From positions 62,001-126,000 of the forward strand of contig LNDV01000014.1 in NCBI GenBank assembly GCA_001464765.1: DNA of 64,000 nucleotides, written 5' to 3'. The stretch comes from Betaproteobacteria bacterium Ga0077526. Lineage in GTDB: Bacteria; Pseudomonadota; Gammaproteobacteria; Burkholderiales; Ga0077523. Positions 8,472 through 16,314 of this stretch are shown one piece after another. The number at the start of each line of letters is the position of its first letter. The stretch's first letter is position 1. A program made the translations under genes and the position numbers. The notes under the pieces were generated by a model. It did not search any database, was not told the DNA's origin, and saw only the letters and a list, made by a program, of their open reading frames with translations.

Positions 8472-9341
8472 CTACACCCGCGTGACGTAACGGCGGCCGA
8501 ACAGGCCCGAAGGCTTGAACAGCAGCACGCCGATGATGAGGACCAGCGCGACGGTGAGCTTGAGCTCAGTGCCGACCACATAAGCGCCCGCCAGGTTCTC
8601 GACCACACCCACGACGAAACCGCCGATCACGGCGCCTATCGGATTATCGATTCCGCCCAGCAGTGCCGCGGCGAACGCATAGAGCATGATGCCGGACATC
8701 ATGTTCGGATCGAGGTACACGACCGGGGCGATCATCATCCCGGCGATGGCGCCGATGGCCGCTGCGAGCCCCCAGCCCAGCGCGAGCATCCAGCCCACGC
8801 GGATGCCCGCGAGCCGGCTCGACACGGGATTCTGCGCGGCAGCGCGCATCGCGAGCCCGAGCGACGTATAGCGGAAGAATGCGTACAGCAGCAGCAGCAC
8901 CACCACCGTGACGCCCACCGTCCCGATCTCATGCGGCGCCAGGTAGGGGTTGCGCACGGCCTCCCACTCGAACGGACTCGGGAAGGTCTTGATGGTGTAG
9001 GAGTAGATCCACCCGGCCACGCTGTTGAGGATGACCAGCAGCGCAATGAACACGATGACCACGGACAGCACCGGCGCGTGCTCCACCGGACGGACGACCA
9101 CGCGCTCGATGATGACGCCGAGCACGAAGGAAACACCGACAGTGGCGACGAACGCGATCCAGTACGGCACTCCCGCATCGATGAAGGTCCACGCGAGATA
9201 GGTGGAGAACATCGCCATCTCGCCTTGCGCGAAATTGATGTGGTGGGTCGACTGATAGATCATGACCAGGGCGAGCGCCAGAGCGGCGTAGATCCCGCCC
9301 GTGGCGAGACCGGAGAAGAGCTGGTGGAGGAAGGCTTCCAT
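8472..9341 (-). CDS. livH: Branched-chain amino acid ABC permease LivH
   Basis: This 289-residue permease has the LivH signature HINFAQGEMAMFSTYLAWTF near residue 34 and an EAA loop region (AMRAAAQNPVSSRLAGI). The length matches the family. It sits three bases after livF and two before livM, so translation is probably coupled across the set. The partner subunits are all encoded here except the periplasmic binding protein. Confidence 0.9.
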   Translation of the reverse strand: MEAFLHQLFSGLATGGIYAALALALVMIYQSTHHINFAQGEMAMFSTYLAWTFIDAGVPYWIAFVATVGVSFVLGVIIERVVVRPVEHAPVLSVVIVFIALLVILNSVAGWIYSYTIKTFPSPFEWEAVRNPYLAPHEIGTVGVTVVVLLLLYAFFRYTSLGLAMRAAAQNPVSSRLAGIRVGWMLALGWGLAAAIGAIAGMMIAPVVYLDPNMMSGIMLYAFAAALLGGIDNPIGAVIGGFVVGVVENLAGAYVVGTELKLTVALVLIIGVLLFKPSGLFGRRYVTRV

Positions 9342-9344
9342 CGC

Positions 9345-10064
9345 TCAGTATCCGAGGTAGGCCGCGCGCACGGTTTCGTCGTTGCGCAGATCGGCAGCCG
9401 CGCCGCTCAGGGCCACCTGCCCGGTCTCGAGCAGATACGCGGTGTCGGCCAGTTCGAGCGCAAGGCGCGCGTTCTGCTCCACGAGCAGGATGCTCACCTT
9501 CTCTTCCCGGTTGACGGTGCGCATGATGCGGAAGATGTCCTGGACCACCAGGGGTGCCAGCCCGAACGAGGGTTCGTCGAGCACCAGCAGCTTCGGCCGC
9601 AGCATGAGCGCCCGCGCGATCGCGAGCATCTGCTGCTCGCCGCCAGACAGAGTCCCCGCCTGCTGCGCACGCCGTTCAGCGAGGCGCGGGAAGTAGCCGT
9701 ACATGCGAGCCATGTCCTGTTCGACCGCCTTGCGGTCGCGCCGCGTGATCGCACCGACACGCAGATTTTCTTCGGTAGAGAGCATCGTGAAGGTCCCGCG
9801 GCCGTCCGGAACGTGGGCGAGCCCGAGCCGCACGATGTCCTCGGTCACGCGGGACTCGATGGCTTCGCCAGCGAAGTGCACGTAACCGCGCCGGCGCACG
9901 AGCCCGCAGACCGCACGCAGCAGGGTCGTCTTGCCGGCACCGTTGGCCCCGAGGATCGTGGTGATGCCGCCTTCCGTCACCGCGAAGCCGACGCCGCGCA
10001 GGACGTCGGTCGGGCCGTAGCCGGCATGCAGATCCTTTACCTCGAGCAGGGTGCCCATCGTCAA
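9345..10064 (-). CDS. livF: Branched-chain amino acid ABC ATPase LivF
   Basis: This ATPase of about 237 residues has Walker A GANGAGKTTLLRA, the ABC signature LSGGEQQM and Walker B LLVLDEPSFGLAP. These assign it to the LivF group. The start is either TTG at 10064, overlapping the livG stop as TTGA, or ATG at 10058, which gives the usual MGTLLEVKDLHAGYG N-terminus. It pairs with LivG to energise transport. Confidence 0.9.
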   Translation of the reverse strand: MTMGTLLEVKDLHAGYGPTDVLRGVGFAVTEGGITTILGANGAGKTTLLRAVCGLVRRRGYVHFAGEAIESRVTEDIVRLGLAHVPDGRGTFTMLSTEENLRVGAITRRDRKAVEQDMARMYGYFPRLAERRAQQAGTLSGGEQQMLAIARALMLRPKLLVLDEPSFGLAPLVVQDIFRIMRTVNREEKVSILLVEQNARLALELADTAYLLETGQVALSGAAADLRNDETVRAAYLGY

Positions 10065-10834
10065 TGCGCCTGGTCGTCGCCGAGGTAGGCGCGGATCACC
10101 TCGGGATCGCGCTGCACCTCGGCGGGAAGGCCATCGGCGATCTTGCGGCCGAAGTCGAGGGCGACCACCTTGTCGGACACCCGCATCACCAGATTCATGT
10201 GGTGCTCGACGAGCAGCACGGTGAGCTTGAGTTCGTCCCGCAACCGCCGGATGAGACCCATTAGGCCGTCCACTTCCTCGTGATTGAGGCCGGCGGCAGG
10301 TTCGTCCAGCAGCAGGAGCTTGGGGTTCGACGCAAGCGCGCGGGCGAGCTCCACGCGCTTCTGCGTGCCGAAGGGAAGATCGGCGACGCGGGTGTCAGCG
10401 ACGGACTCCAGATCGATCAGGCGGGCCAGCTCCGCCGCGCGATCGTGCACGCGCCGTTCCTCGCGACCTACGCCGGGCCAGCGGAGCGCGCTCGCCGCAA
10501 ATCCGCCGCGGCTCACGGCGTGACAGCCGAGCAGGATGTTCTGCAGCACCGTCTGGCTGCGGAACAGCGCGAGATTCTGGAAGGTGCGGCCGATGCCCAT
10601 GGATGCCATGCGATGGCGGGCGAACTGCGCGATGGACTGATTCTCGAACAGGATCGTGCCGCGCTCGAAGCGATACAGGCGCGACAGGCAATTGAAGAGC
10701 GTGGTCTTGCCGGCCCCGTTCGGGCCGATGAGCCCGCAGATCTGTCCCCGGCCCACGTCGAAGCTCACGGCGTCGAGCGCGACGATGCCGCCGAAGCGAA
10801 CCGTGACATCGCGCACACTGAGCAGGGTGTCCAA
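10061..10834 (-). CDS. livG: Branched-chain amino acid ABC ATPase LivG
   Basis: This 257-residue ATPase starts at a TTG with a GGAGAGG ribosome-binding site, giving the usual LDTLLSVRDVTVRFGGIVAL start. It has Walker A GPNGAGKTTLFNC, an unusual signature LPFGTQKR in place of LSxGQ, and Walker B LLLLDEPAAGLNHEE. The family-typical insert follows the Q-loop. It is the first gene of the transporter operon and diverges from the methanethiol oxidase gene over a 187-bp promoter region. Confidence 0.9.
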   Translation of the reverse strand: MDTLLSVRDVTVRFGGIVALDAVSFDVGRGQICGLIGPNGAGKTTLFNCLSRLYRFERGTILFENQSIAQFARHRMASMGIGRTFQNLALFRSQTVLQNILLGCHAVSRGGFAASALRWPGVGREERRVHDRAAELARLIDLESVADTRVADLPFGTQKRVELARALASNPKLLLLDEPAAGLNHEEVDGLMGLIRRLRDELKLTVLLVEHHMNLVMRVSDKVVALDFGRKIADGLPAEVQRDPEVIRAYLGDDQAH

Positions 10835-11021
10835 GACCGCCTCTCCGACTCTTAGAGTTATGTATTGCAGTGCGGCATGAATCCGCTTGTCCCTTGGCGA
10901 TACTGACATACGCCGCAGGCCCACGCAACGCGCTGCGGCGTCTCCCGAACGCGCACCACAACAGGGCTACAGGACTATACTTGTCCAACCCAAACGTCAT
11001 CATGATCCCGGAGCGAGTCCA

Positions 11022-12383
11022 ATGAATTCCTTCCTTCGACATTCCCTCGGCCGTATCGCCGGCACCACGTGCGCCGCTCTCCTCGCCTTCGGCGGCCTCA
11101 CGGCCCCGACACCGGTCCACGCCGACGAGACCTGCAACTCGCCTTTCATGGGCAAGCTCATCAAGGGCCAGGAAGACTTCGTGTATGTGTGGACCCTGGG
11201 CATCGAGGGCGTTGGCGACGGGTCCGACAAGCTCGTCACCATCGATTCCAATCCCAAGTCGCCGAACTACGGCAAGGTGATCCACAAGCTTTCCGTCGGC
11301 CGCCGCGGCGAGGCCCACCACATGGGCTTCACCGATGACCGCCGCTACCTGTGGGCGGGCGGCCTCGACGACAGCCGCATCTACGTGTTCGACGTCTACA
11401 GCAACCCGGCGAAGCCCAAGCTGATCCGCACCATCGCGGACATGCCCGCCAAGACGGGCCTCGTCGGCCCCCACACCTTCTACGCGATGCCGGGCCGGAT
11501 GCTCGTGCAGTTCCTGTCCAACACCAAGGACCACGGCGGCGTCACCGGCATGGCGCAGTTCACCAACAAGGGCAAGCTGATCCGCACCCACGCGATGCCG
11601 ACCGACAATGGTGGCGACGGCTATGGCTACGACATCGGGATCAACCCCGGCAAGAACGTGATGCTCACGTCGAGCTTCACCGGCTGGAACAACTACATGA
11701 TGGATCTCGGCAAGCTCGTGCAGGACGGCGAAGCCATGAAGCGCTTCGGCAGCACGATGGTGCTGTGGGATCTCAAGACGATGCAGCCGAAGACGACCTT
11801 CTCCGTACCCGGCTCGCCTCTGGAAATCCGCTGGTCGCTCAAGGAAGGGGACAACTGGGCCGTGGTCGCGACCGCGCTCACCTCCAAGATCTGGCTCGTC
11901 AAGCAGGACGGCAGCGGCCAGTGGCAGGCGAAGGACGTGGCGACCATCGGCGACCCCTCGAAGATCCCGTTGCCCGTGGACATCAGCATCACCGCAGACG
12001 GCAAGGGCCTGTGGGTCAACACGTTCATGGACGGCAAGACCCGCTACTTCGATCTCACCGATCCGGAGAATCCCAAGCAGACCTTCGAGAAGGAAACCGG
12101 CAAGCAGGTCAACATGGTCTCGCAGAGCTGGGACGGCAAACGCGTGTACATCACCTCGTCGCTGCTCGCCAACTGGGACAAGAAGGGCGATGCGGACGAG
12201 CAGTTCGTCCGCGCGTTCAACTGGGATGGCCAGGACCTCTCGCTCGCCTTCGAAGTGGATTTCCACAAGGAGAAGCTGGGGCGTGCCCATCACATGAAGT
12301 TCGGCACGAAGGCGGTCCGCGCGGCTCATGGGCCGCAGTCGACTCCGGTTCGTGTGGCGGCGTCGGATGTCCCGGGGCGCTGA
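11022..12383 (+). CDS. mtoX: SBP56-family methanethiol oxidase (MtoX)
   Basis: This 453-residue protein has a signal peptide (cleavage near residue 34) and the beta-propeller sequence of the selenium-binding protein 56 family. Characterised bacterial members are periplasmic copper-dependent methanethiol oxidases, which convert CH3SH and O2 to formaldehyde, H2S and H2O2. Family-typical segments include IDSNPKSPNYGKVIHKLSVG, EAHHMGF (His99, His100), VGPHT (residues 148-152) and a C-terminal GRAHHMKFG (His423, His424); these His residues are candidates for copper binding. The next genes, a SCO protein and a MauG-like peroxidase, match the gene order reported for mtoX loci. The SCO frame begins inside its 3' end. 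Confidence 0.88.
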   Translation: MNSFLRHSLGRIAGTTCAALLAFGGLTAPTPVHADETCNSPFMGKLIKGQEDFVYVWTLGIEGVGDGSDKLVTIDSNPKSPNYGKVIHKLSVGRRGEAHHMGFTDDRRYLWAGGLDDSRIYVFDVYSNPAKPKLIRTIADMPAKTGLVGPHTFYAMPGRMLVQFLSNTKDHGGVTGMAQFTNKGKLIRTHAMPTDNGGDGYGYDIGINPGKNVMLTSSFTGWNNYMMDLGKLVQDGEAMKRFGSTMVLWDLKTMQPKTTFSVPGSPLEIRWSLKEGDNWAVVATALTSKIWLVKQDGSGQWQAKDVATIGDPSKIPLPVDISITADGKGLWVNTFMDGKTRYFDLTDPENPKQTFEKETGKQVNMVSQSWDGKRVYITSSLLANWDKKGDADEQFVRAFNWDGQDLSLAFEVDFHKEKLGRAHHMKFGTKAVRAAHGPQSTPVRVAASDVPGR

Positions 12384-13053
12384 CCTCGCCCGGACGTTCC
12401 TCGCGCTTGCACTGACCTCCCTGGCGCCGGCCGTCGCGGCGCATCAGATCACGCCGCCGAGCGCCGATTTCGTGGCGCCGGCGGCGGGCAGTTACCGCCT
12501 CGAACGCATCTATCGGGCGCCGTCGGGTCGCGTCGTCGACGTGCACGGATCTGCCGCGCCGATCGCGCGATACACCCAGGGTCGCGCCACGCTTCTTTCC
12601 CTCATGTACACGCAGTGCAACGACGAGAAGGGCTGTCCGCTCGCGCTGCATACGCTCGACGTCGTCCGCAAGCAACTCGCCCGCATGCCGCAGGCGAAGA
12701 ACCGCGTGCGACTGGTGAGTCTGTCATTCGATCCTGCCCGGGACACACCGGCAGTGCTGCGCGACTATGCGGGAGACCGTGTACGGACTCTCCCCGCGGT
12801 GCCGTGGAGTTTTCTCGTGCCGGCTGCAGGCCCCGCGCTCGGGCAACTGCTCGAAGGATTCGAGCAGGACGTTTCGCGAGCGAACGGCCAGGACGGCACC
12901 GCAAGTGCCGACTTGTCCCACGTGCTCAAGGTGTTTCTGATCGACCGGCACGGATGGGTCCGGGAAATCTACTCCACGTCCTATCTCGTGCCCCAGGTGG
13001 TGATCAACGACGTGAAGACATTGCTGATGGAAGATGGTGCCCGCTTCCCCTGA
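12367..13053 (+). CDS. SCO1/SenC-type copper chaperone with CX5C motif
   Basis: This 228-residue exported protein has a thioredoxin-like fold of the SCO family, which delivers copper to periplasmic or membrane cuproenzymes. The metal-binding pair is Cys84 and Cys90 in CNDEKGCPLA, a CX5C spacing instead of the usual CX3C; the distal copper ligand His185 is present in SHVLKVFLID. The signal peptide ends near Ala24-Ala25 (SLAPAVAAHQ). The ATG at 12367 overlaps the end of mtoX by 17 bases; an ATG at 12328 is the alternative. The likely client is MtoX, as inferred from gene order. Confidence 0.85.
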   Translation: MSRGADLARTFLALALTSLAPAVAAHQITPPSADFVAPAAGSYRLERIYRAPSGRVVDVHGSAAPIARYTQGRATLLSLMYTQCNDEKGCPLALHTLDVVRKQLARMPQAKNRVRLVSLSFDPARDTPAVLRDYAGDRVRTLPAVPWSFLVPAAGPALGQLLEGFEQDVSRANGQDGTASADLSHVLKVFLIDRHGWVREIYSTSYLVPQVVINDVKTLLMEDGARFP

Positions 13054-14209
13054 TTGGCGGGCAGCAGCGCGGGGGAGTGTTCTCGCCGCGGTGCTGGCGA
13101 CCAGCGGCGTGCTCGCCGCCCCTTCGGGGGCGGGCCCGACGCTTGGTCTGCCCGCGGAGTCGTCGGTCGCGGTCGACGTCCGCCTGGCCGACCTGGGTCG
13201 ACGCCTCTTCATGGACCGGCGGCTGTCGCCCAACGACACGATGTCCTGCGGCATGTGCCACGTGCCCGAGCAGGGCTTCGCCGTGAACGAGATCGCCACG
13301 GCAGTGGGTCTCGAAGGCCGCAGTCTGCGCCGCAACGCACCGACGTTGCTCAACGTGGGCCTGCAGCACAAGCTGTTCCACGATGGAAGATCCGTCTCCC
13401 TGGAAGATCAGGTCTGGGGGCCACTGCTGGCGCGCGACGAAATGGGCAATGCTTCGCGGCGGGAAGTGGTGCGTCGGATTGCGGCGATTCCCGCGTATCG
13501 GAAGGCGTTCCGTGTGCAGTTTCCGGGGAAGGGCATCACACCCGGAACCATCGCCTCTGCGCTGGCCACCTACGAACGCTCCCTCGCGTCCGGTGACTCG
13601 GCGTTCGATCGTCATCGTTTCGCGGACGACCGCCGTGCGCTGACCGACTCCGAGAAGCGAGGGCTCTCGCTGTTCGAAGGCAAGGCAGGATGCGTCGCGT
13701 GTCACCAAATCGACACGGACCATGCTGCGCTGACGGACCATGCATTTCACAACACGGGCATTGCGGCAATGGCGCGGTCGCGCCAGACGGCAGGGTATGC
13801 GGTCGAACTCGCACCCGGTGTATTCACGCACATGACCCACGCGGACGTGGCCAGCGCATTCGGGGAGACGCCGGTCGACCGGGGCCGCGAGGAAGTGACC
13901 CGCGCCGAAGCGGATCGTGACCGGTTCAAGACGCCCAGCCTTCGCAACGTGTCATTGACCGCGCCCTACATGCACGACGGCTCGATCGCGACCCTCGAAG
14001 AGGTGGTGGCCTACTACGATGGCGGGGGAGCGAATGATCCGTCGCAGGACCCTCGCATTCGCCCGCTCGGCCTCGAGGAGGGCGAGCGCCGGGACCTGGC
14101 GTCGTTCCTGCGCGCGCTCACCGGCAGTAATGTGAATTCACTGGCCCGCGCGGCCCGCGCCTCGGCCTCGACCCCGGTGTTCCGACCGGGTCGCCACACC
14201 AGGCGTTGA
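13034..14209 (+). CDS. Di-haem cytochrome c peroxidase / MauG-like protein
   Basis: This 391-residue periplasmic protein has two haem c sites: CGMCH (72-76) and CVACH (220-224). The signal peptide covers about residues 12-29. These features fit the bacterial cytochrome c peroxidase/MauG family, which reduces H2O2 or carries out long-range oxidation of partner proteins. C-terminal segments RFKTPSLRNVSLTAPYMHDG and the GGG loop before DPRI are family-typical. It overlaps the SCO gene by 20 bases. In mtoX loci such a protein may consume the H2O2 formed or help mature the oxidase; that is inference. Confidence 0.9.
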   Translation: MVPASPDWRAAARGSVLAAVLATSGVLAAPSGAGPTLGLPAESSVAVDVRLADLGRRLFMDRRLSPNDTMSCGMCHVPEQGFAVNEIATAVGLEGRSLRRNAPTLLNVGLQHKLFHDGRSVSLEDQVWGPLLARDEMGNASRREVVRRIAAIPAYRKAFRVQFPGKGITPGTIASALATYERSLASGDSAFDRHRFADDRRALTDSEKRGLSLFEGKAGCVACHQIDTDHAALTDHAFHNTGIAAMARSRQTAGYAVELAPGVFTHMTHADVASAFGETPVDRGREEVTRAEADRDRFKTPSLRNVSLTAPYMHDGSIATLEEVVAYYDGGGANDPSQDPRIRPLGLEEGERRDLASFLRALTGSNVNSLARAARASASTPVFRPGRHTRR

Positions 14210-14262
14210 ACCGCGACGCATTTCAGTGCCCTTGTCGCGCCGTCGCGTTTGCGACCATCGGT

Positions 14263-14300
14263 CCCGGAGTCGGGCCCTCCGGCCCTCGTCCGGGCTACGC
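14263..14300. repeat. REP-like palindromic unit (single)
   Basis: The sequence CCCGGAGTC, a short GC stem, then CGTCCGGGCTACGC matches the right half of the palindromic elements at 4976-5077 and 5204-5301. It stands between the convergent peroxidase and DUF2059 genes. In the sense of the DUF2059 gene it lies downstream of a purine-rich array. Confidence 0.75.
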
Positions 14301-14336
14301 GGACCCGGCACCACGATCTCCACCGAAGTCGTTCAG

Positions 14337-14372
14337 CCTCTTCCCTCTTCCCCCTTCCCCCTTCCCCGCCCT
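14337..14372 (-). repeat. Purine-rich tandem repeat behind DUF2059 stop
   Basis: On the minus strand this reads as repeated GGGGGAA and GGGAAGA units starting directly after the stop of the DUF2059 gene. It matches the second half of the arrays at 4861-4925 and 49312-49386; the GTGAAGG part is reduced to a single GATTTGAAGG-like unit. Confidence 0.65.
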
Positions 14373-14873
14373 TCAAATCTTGACCCCCTCCTTCCCCAGC
14401 CGCTCCCGCACGCGCCGCTCGATCTCTGGCCCCATGGACTCGCCCCACTTCTGACCGAGCGTCATGCTCTCCTGGACGAGGGATGGCAGCACCTTGATCG
14501 ACTTGCGGCCGACCTCCGACTCGTAGAACACGAGCAGCTGGCGGATCTCGTCATGGGTGAAGTGCTTGTGATAGACGGGAATCATCATGTCAGCGAAGCG
14601 CGCCAGGTTCTCGGCAATCACCTGGTCGACCACCGGCGGCAGCGTCGCCAGCGCATTCGCCGGAATGTCGGGCCGCAGCTTGCGCAGGGAGTCCGTGTAC
14701 TGCTGGACCACGTACGAGGACATCTGGCGACCGATGTTGAGCGCGCCGGTGGTCTCGAGCATGCGGGCGATGTCGGCGCGTTTCGCGGGGGTGAGATCCT
14801 CGGCAGACGCTGCTTCCGGACGGGCGACCGTAAGGACGGACAGCACGAGGGCCAGCAGCAGGGTTCGTCTCAT
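14373..14873 (-). CDS. DUF2059-domain exported protein
   Basis: This 166-residue protein has a signal peptide (MRRTLLLALVLSVLTVARPE) and the DUF2059 domain, visible as FADMMIPVYHKHFTHDEIRQ and LLVFYESEVGRKSI. These helices are diagnostic for the family, which is common in Gram-negative periplasms and has no defined activity. The ATG at 14873 is preferred to 14903 because it directly precedes the signal. It is 49 bases downstream of the TauD-type dioxygenase gene on the same strand and may be co-transcribed. Confidence 0.87.
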   Translation of the reverse strand: MRRTLLLALVLSVLTVARPEAASAEDLTPAKRADIARMLETTGALNIGRQMSSYVVQQYTDSLRKLRPDIPANALATLPPVVDQVIAENLARFADMMIPVYHKHFTHDEIRQLLVFYESEVGRKSIKVLPSLVQESMTLGQKWGESMGPEIERRVRERLGKEGVKI

Positions 14874-14922
14874 CGGTGCACTCCGGGTTGGGTGGAGGCG
14901 CACAAGCGCCTCCCGGACAGGC

Positions 14923-15801
14923 TCAGGCAGGCTGGGCCAGGGTGGGTCCGACGTCCTCGAGGGTCATGCGGCGCATGTCCCGCTTGTAGCGGCGGTCGTC
15001 GAAGGGACGCGCGCGATGCATCGTGCAGCGGTTGTCCCAGATGACCAAATCGTGCGGCTGCCAGATATGCCGGTACACGAACTGCCGCTGGGTGGCGTGC
15101 TCGGTGAGTTCGCGAATCAGCGCCATGGCCTCCGGTCGCTGCCAGCCATGGATCGTGCCGATGTGCGCGGACAGGTACAGACTGCGGCGCCCGGACCCGG
15201 CGTGCCGGCGCACCAGCCGCTGCGGGACCGGTTCGAACGCCGTGCGCTCTTCCGGGGTGAACGCGTCGAAGCCGAGCATCGCGCGCGAGTAAATCAGGGA
15301 ATGATCGCAGACGAGGTTTTCCACCAGCGCCTGCGTGGCTTCGGGCAGGGCATCCCAGGCGGCGCGCATGTCCGCGAACTCGGTTTCCCCGCCCTCGGGC
15401 GGAATGACGCGGGCGTGCAGCATGGAGTATTTGGCCGGCGTCGGCTTGAAGCTGCTGTCGCTGTGCCACAGATGATTGCCGAGATTGAACATGCGGCGCC
15501 GATCGTCGGCGCGCATGATGGAATCGTCGGTATCGAGGTTCGAGATGTCGATCATCTCGTCGTACTGGAGGCGGTGCTTGTGACCGTCAATCACCCCCCG
15601 CGTGCGCTCCAGCGGCCCCATGGCCTTGGCGAAGGCGACCTGCTGGTGATCGTCGAACAGTTGCTCGCGAATGGCCAGAATGGCGTACTGGTTCATGGCG
15701 TCATCGATCTGGCGGACCAGGTCGGCATCCGGCGGCGTGCGCAGATCGACCCCGGTCATCTCGGCCGCGAAGACGGGATGCAGTGGTGTGATTTTGATCA
15801 A
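14923..15801 (-). CDS. TauD/TfdA-family 2-oxoglutarate dioxygenase
   Basis: This protein of about 292 residues belongs to the Fe(II)/2-oxoglutarate dioxygenases of the TauD/TfdA group. The metal triad is visible as His113-x-Asp115 in LWHSDSS and a distal His in CTMHRARPFD, with Arg residues nearby (RRYKRDMRR) for 2-oxoglutarate. The start at TTG 15801 is chosen because the family N-terminus reads IKITPLHPVFAAEMTGVDL and a GAGGGG site precedes it; a start at 15864 would add 21 residues without homology. The substrate (sulfonate, aryloxy acid or other) cannot be told. Its expression is probably monocistronic or with DUF2059. Confidence 0.87.
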   Translation of the reverse strand: MIKITPLHPVFAAEMTGVDLRTPPDADLVRQIDDAMNQYAILAIREQLFDDHQQVAFAKAMGPLERTRGVIDGHKHRLQYDEMIDISNLDTDDSIMRADDRRRMFNLGNHLWHSDSSFKPTPAKYSMLHARVIPPEGGETEFADMRAAWDALPEATQALVENLVCDHSLIYSRAMLGFDAFTPEERTAFEPVPQRLVRRHAGSGRRSLYLSAHIGTIHGWQRPEAMALIRELTEHATQRQFVYRHIWQPHDLVIWDNRCTMHRARPFDDRRYKRDMRRMTLEDVGPTLAQPA

Positions 15802-15946
15802 GTTTCCCCTCGCTTCGATGACATCTCGCCCCTCTCCCCGGGCTGTTTTCGGGTCGGATTCCACCCCGACCCTCCGGGCATGCTAGAAGCCCGGGCGGGA
15901 AGCGTCAATGACAGGGCGCCCTGCCGGCGACGCCATGGGCGCGGCG

Positions 15947-15952
15947 TACAAT
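15947..15952 (+). promoter_or_regulatory. -10 promoter element before the cupin gene
   Basis: TACAAT lies 30 bases before the cupin ATG in the divergent region with the TauD gene. No convincing -35 element was found at 17 bases. Confidence 0.35.
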
Positions 15953-15982
15953 CCGCTCGGTGAAAATCCTGAGGAAACGACG

Positions 15983-16297
15983 ATGTTTCGAATCGGCAGC
16001 GAAGAAAGAAACTGGGTCCCGGCCAAGCAGGCCGGCGTGGAGCGGGCAGTGCTCTGGGAGGTCGAGGGCGGCGGGCGGACTTCGCTCATCCGGGTCGCCA
16101 AGGGATCGACCATCGAGATGCACGGGCATCTCGGCAAGGAAGAGGTCTACATGGTGAGCGGCCGGATCCGCGTCGGCGAACACGAACTGTCGGCGGGCGA
16201 CTACCACCACACTTCCCTGGGTGAGCGGCACGACCTCGAGGCCTTCGAGGACTCGATGTTCTTCGCCGTGACCGAGAAGGTGATTCCCGGCCGCTGA
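15983..16297 (+). CDS. Small single-domain cupin
   Basis: This 104-residue protein has one cupin barrel with motif 1 as GSTIEMHGHLGKEEVYMVSG (His and Glu ligands in H-x-H-like and E positions) and motif 2 around GDYHHTSLGERHDL. The likely product is ChrR-like or a metal-binding regulator/isomerase; no substrate can be named. The ATG at 15983 follows a good GAGGAAACG ribosome-binding site. It diverges from the TauD-type gene and converges on a PEP-CTERM gene. Confidence 0.83.
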   Translation: MFRIGSEERNWVPAKQAGVERAVLWEVEGGGRTSLIRVAKGSTIEMHGHLGKEEVYMVSGRIRVGEHELSAGDYHHTSLGERHDLEAFEDSMFFAVTEKVIPGR

Positions 16298-16304
16298 GGC
16301 CGGG
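16286..16304. terminator. Hairpin at the cupin stop codon
   Basis: CCCGGCC and GGCCGGG arms (7 bp) enclose GCTGA, so the cupin stop codon lies in the loop. There is no T-run on either side. It sits between convergent genes and may serve both as a transcript end; a very similar arrangement occurs at 41929-41947. Confidence 0.45.
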
Positions 16305-16314
16305 AGCTTGAGGG

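Noticed and set aside
10395..12329. 644-residue minus-strand open frame
   Set aside because: It is antisense to mtoX and overlaps livG in another frame; its composition (His, Arg, Ala rich) is typical of shadow frames.
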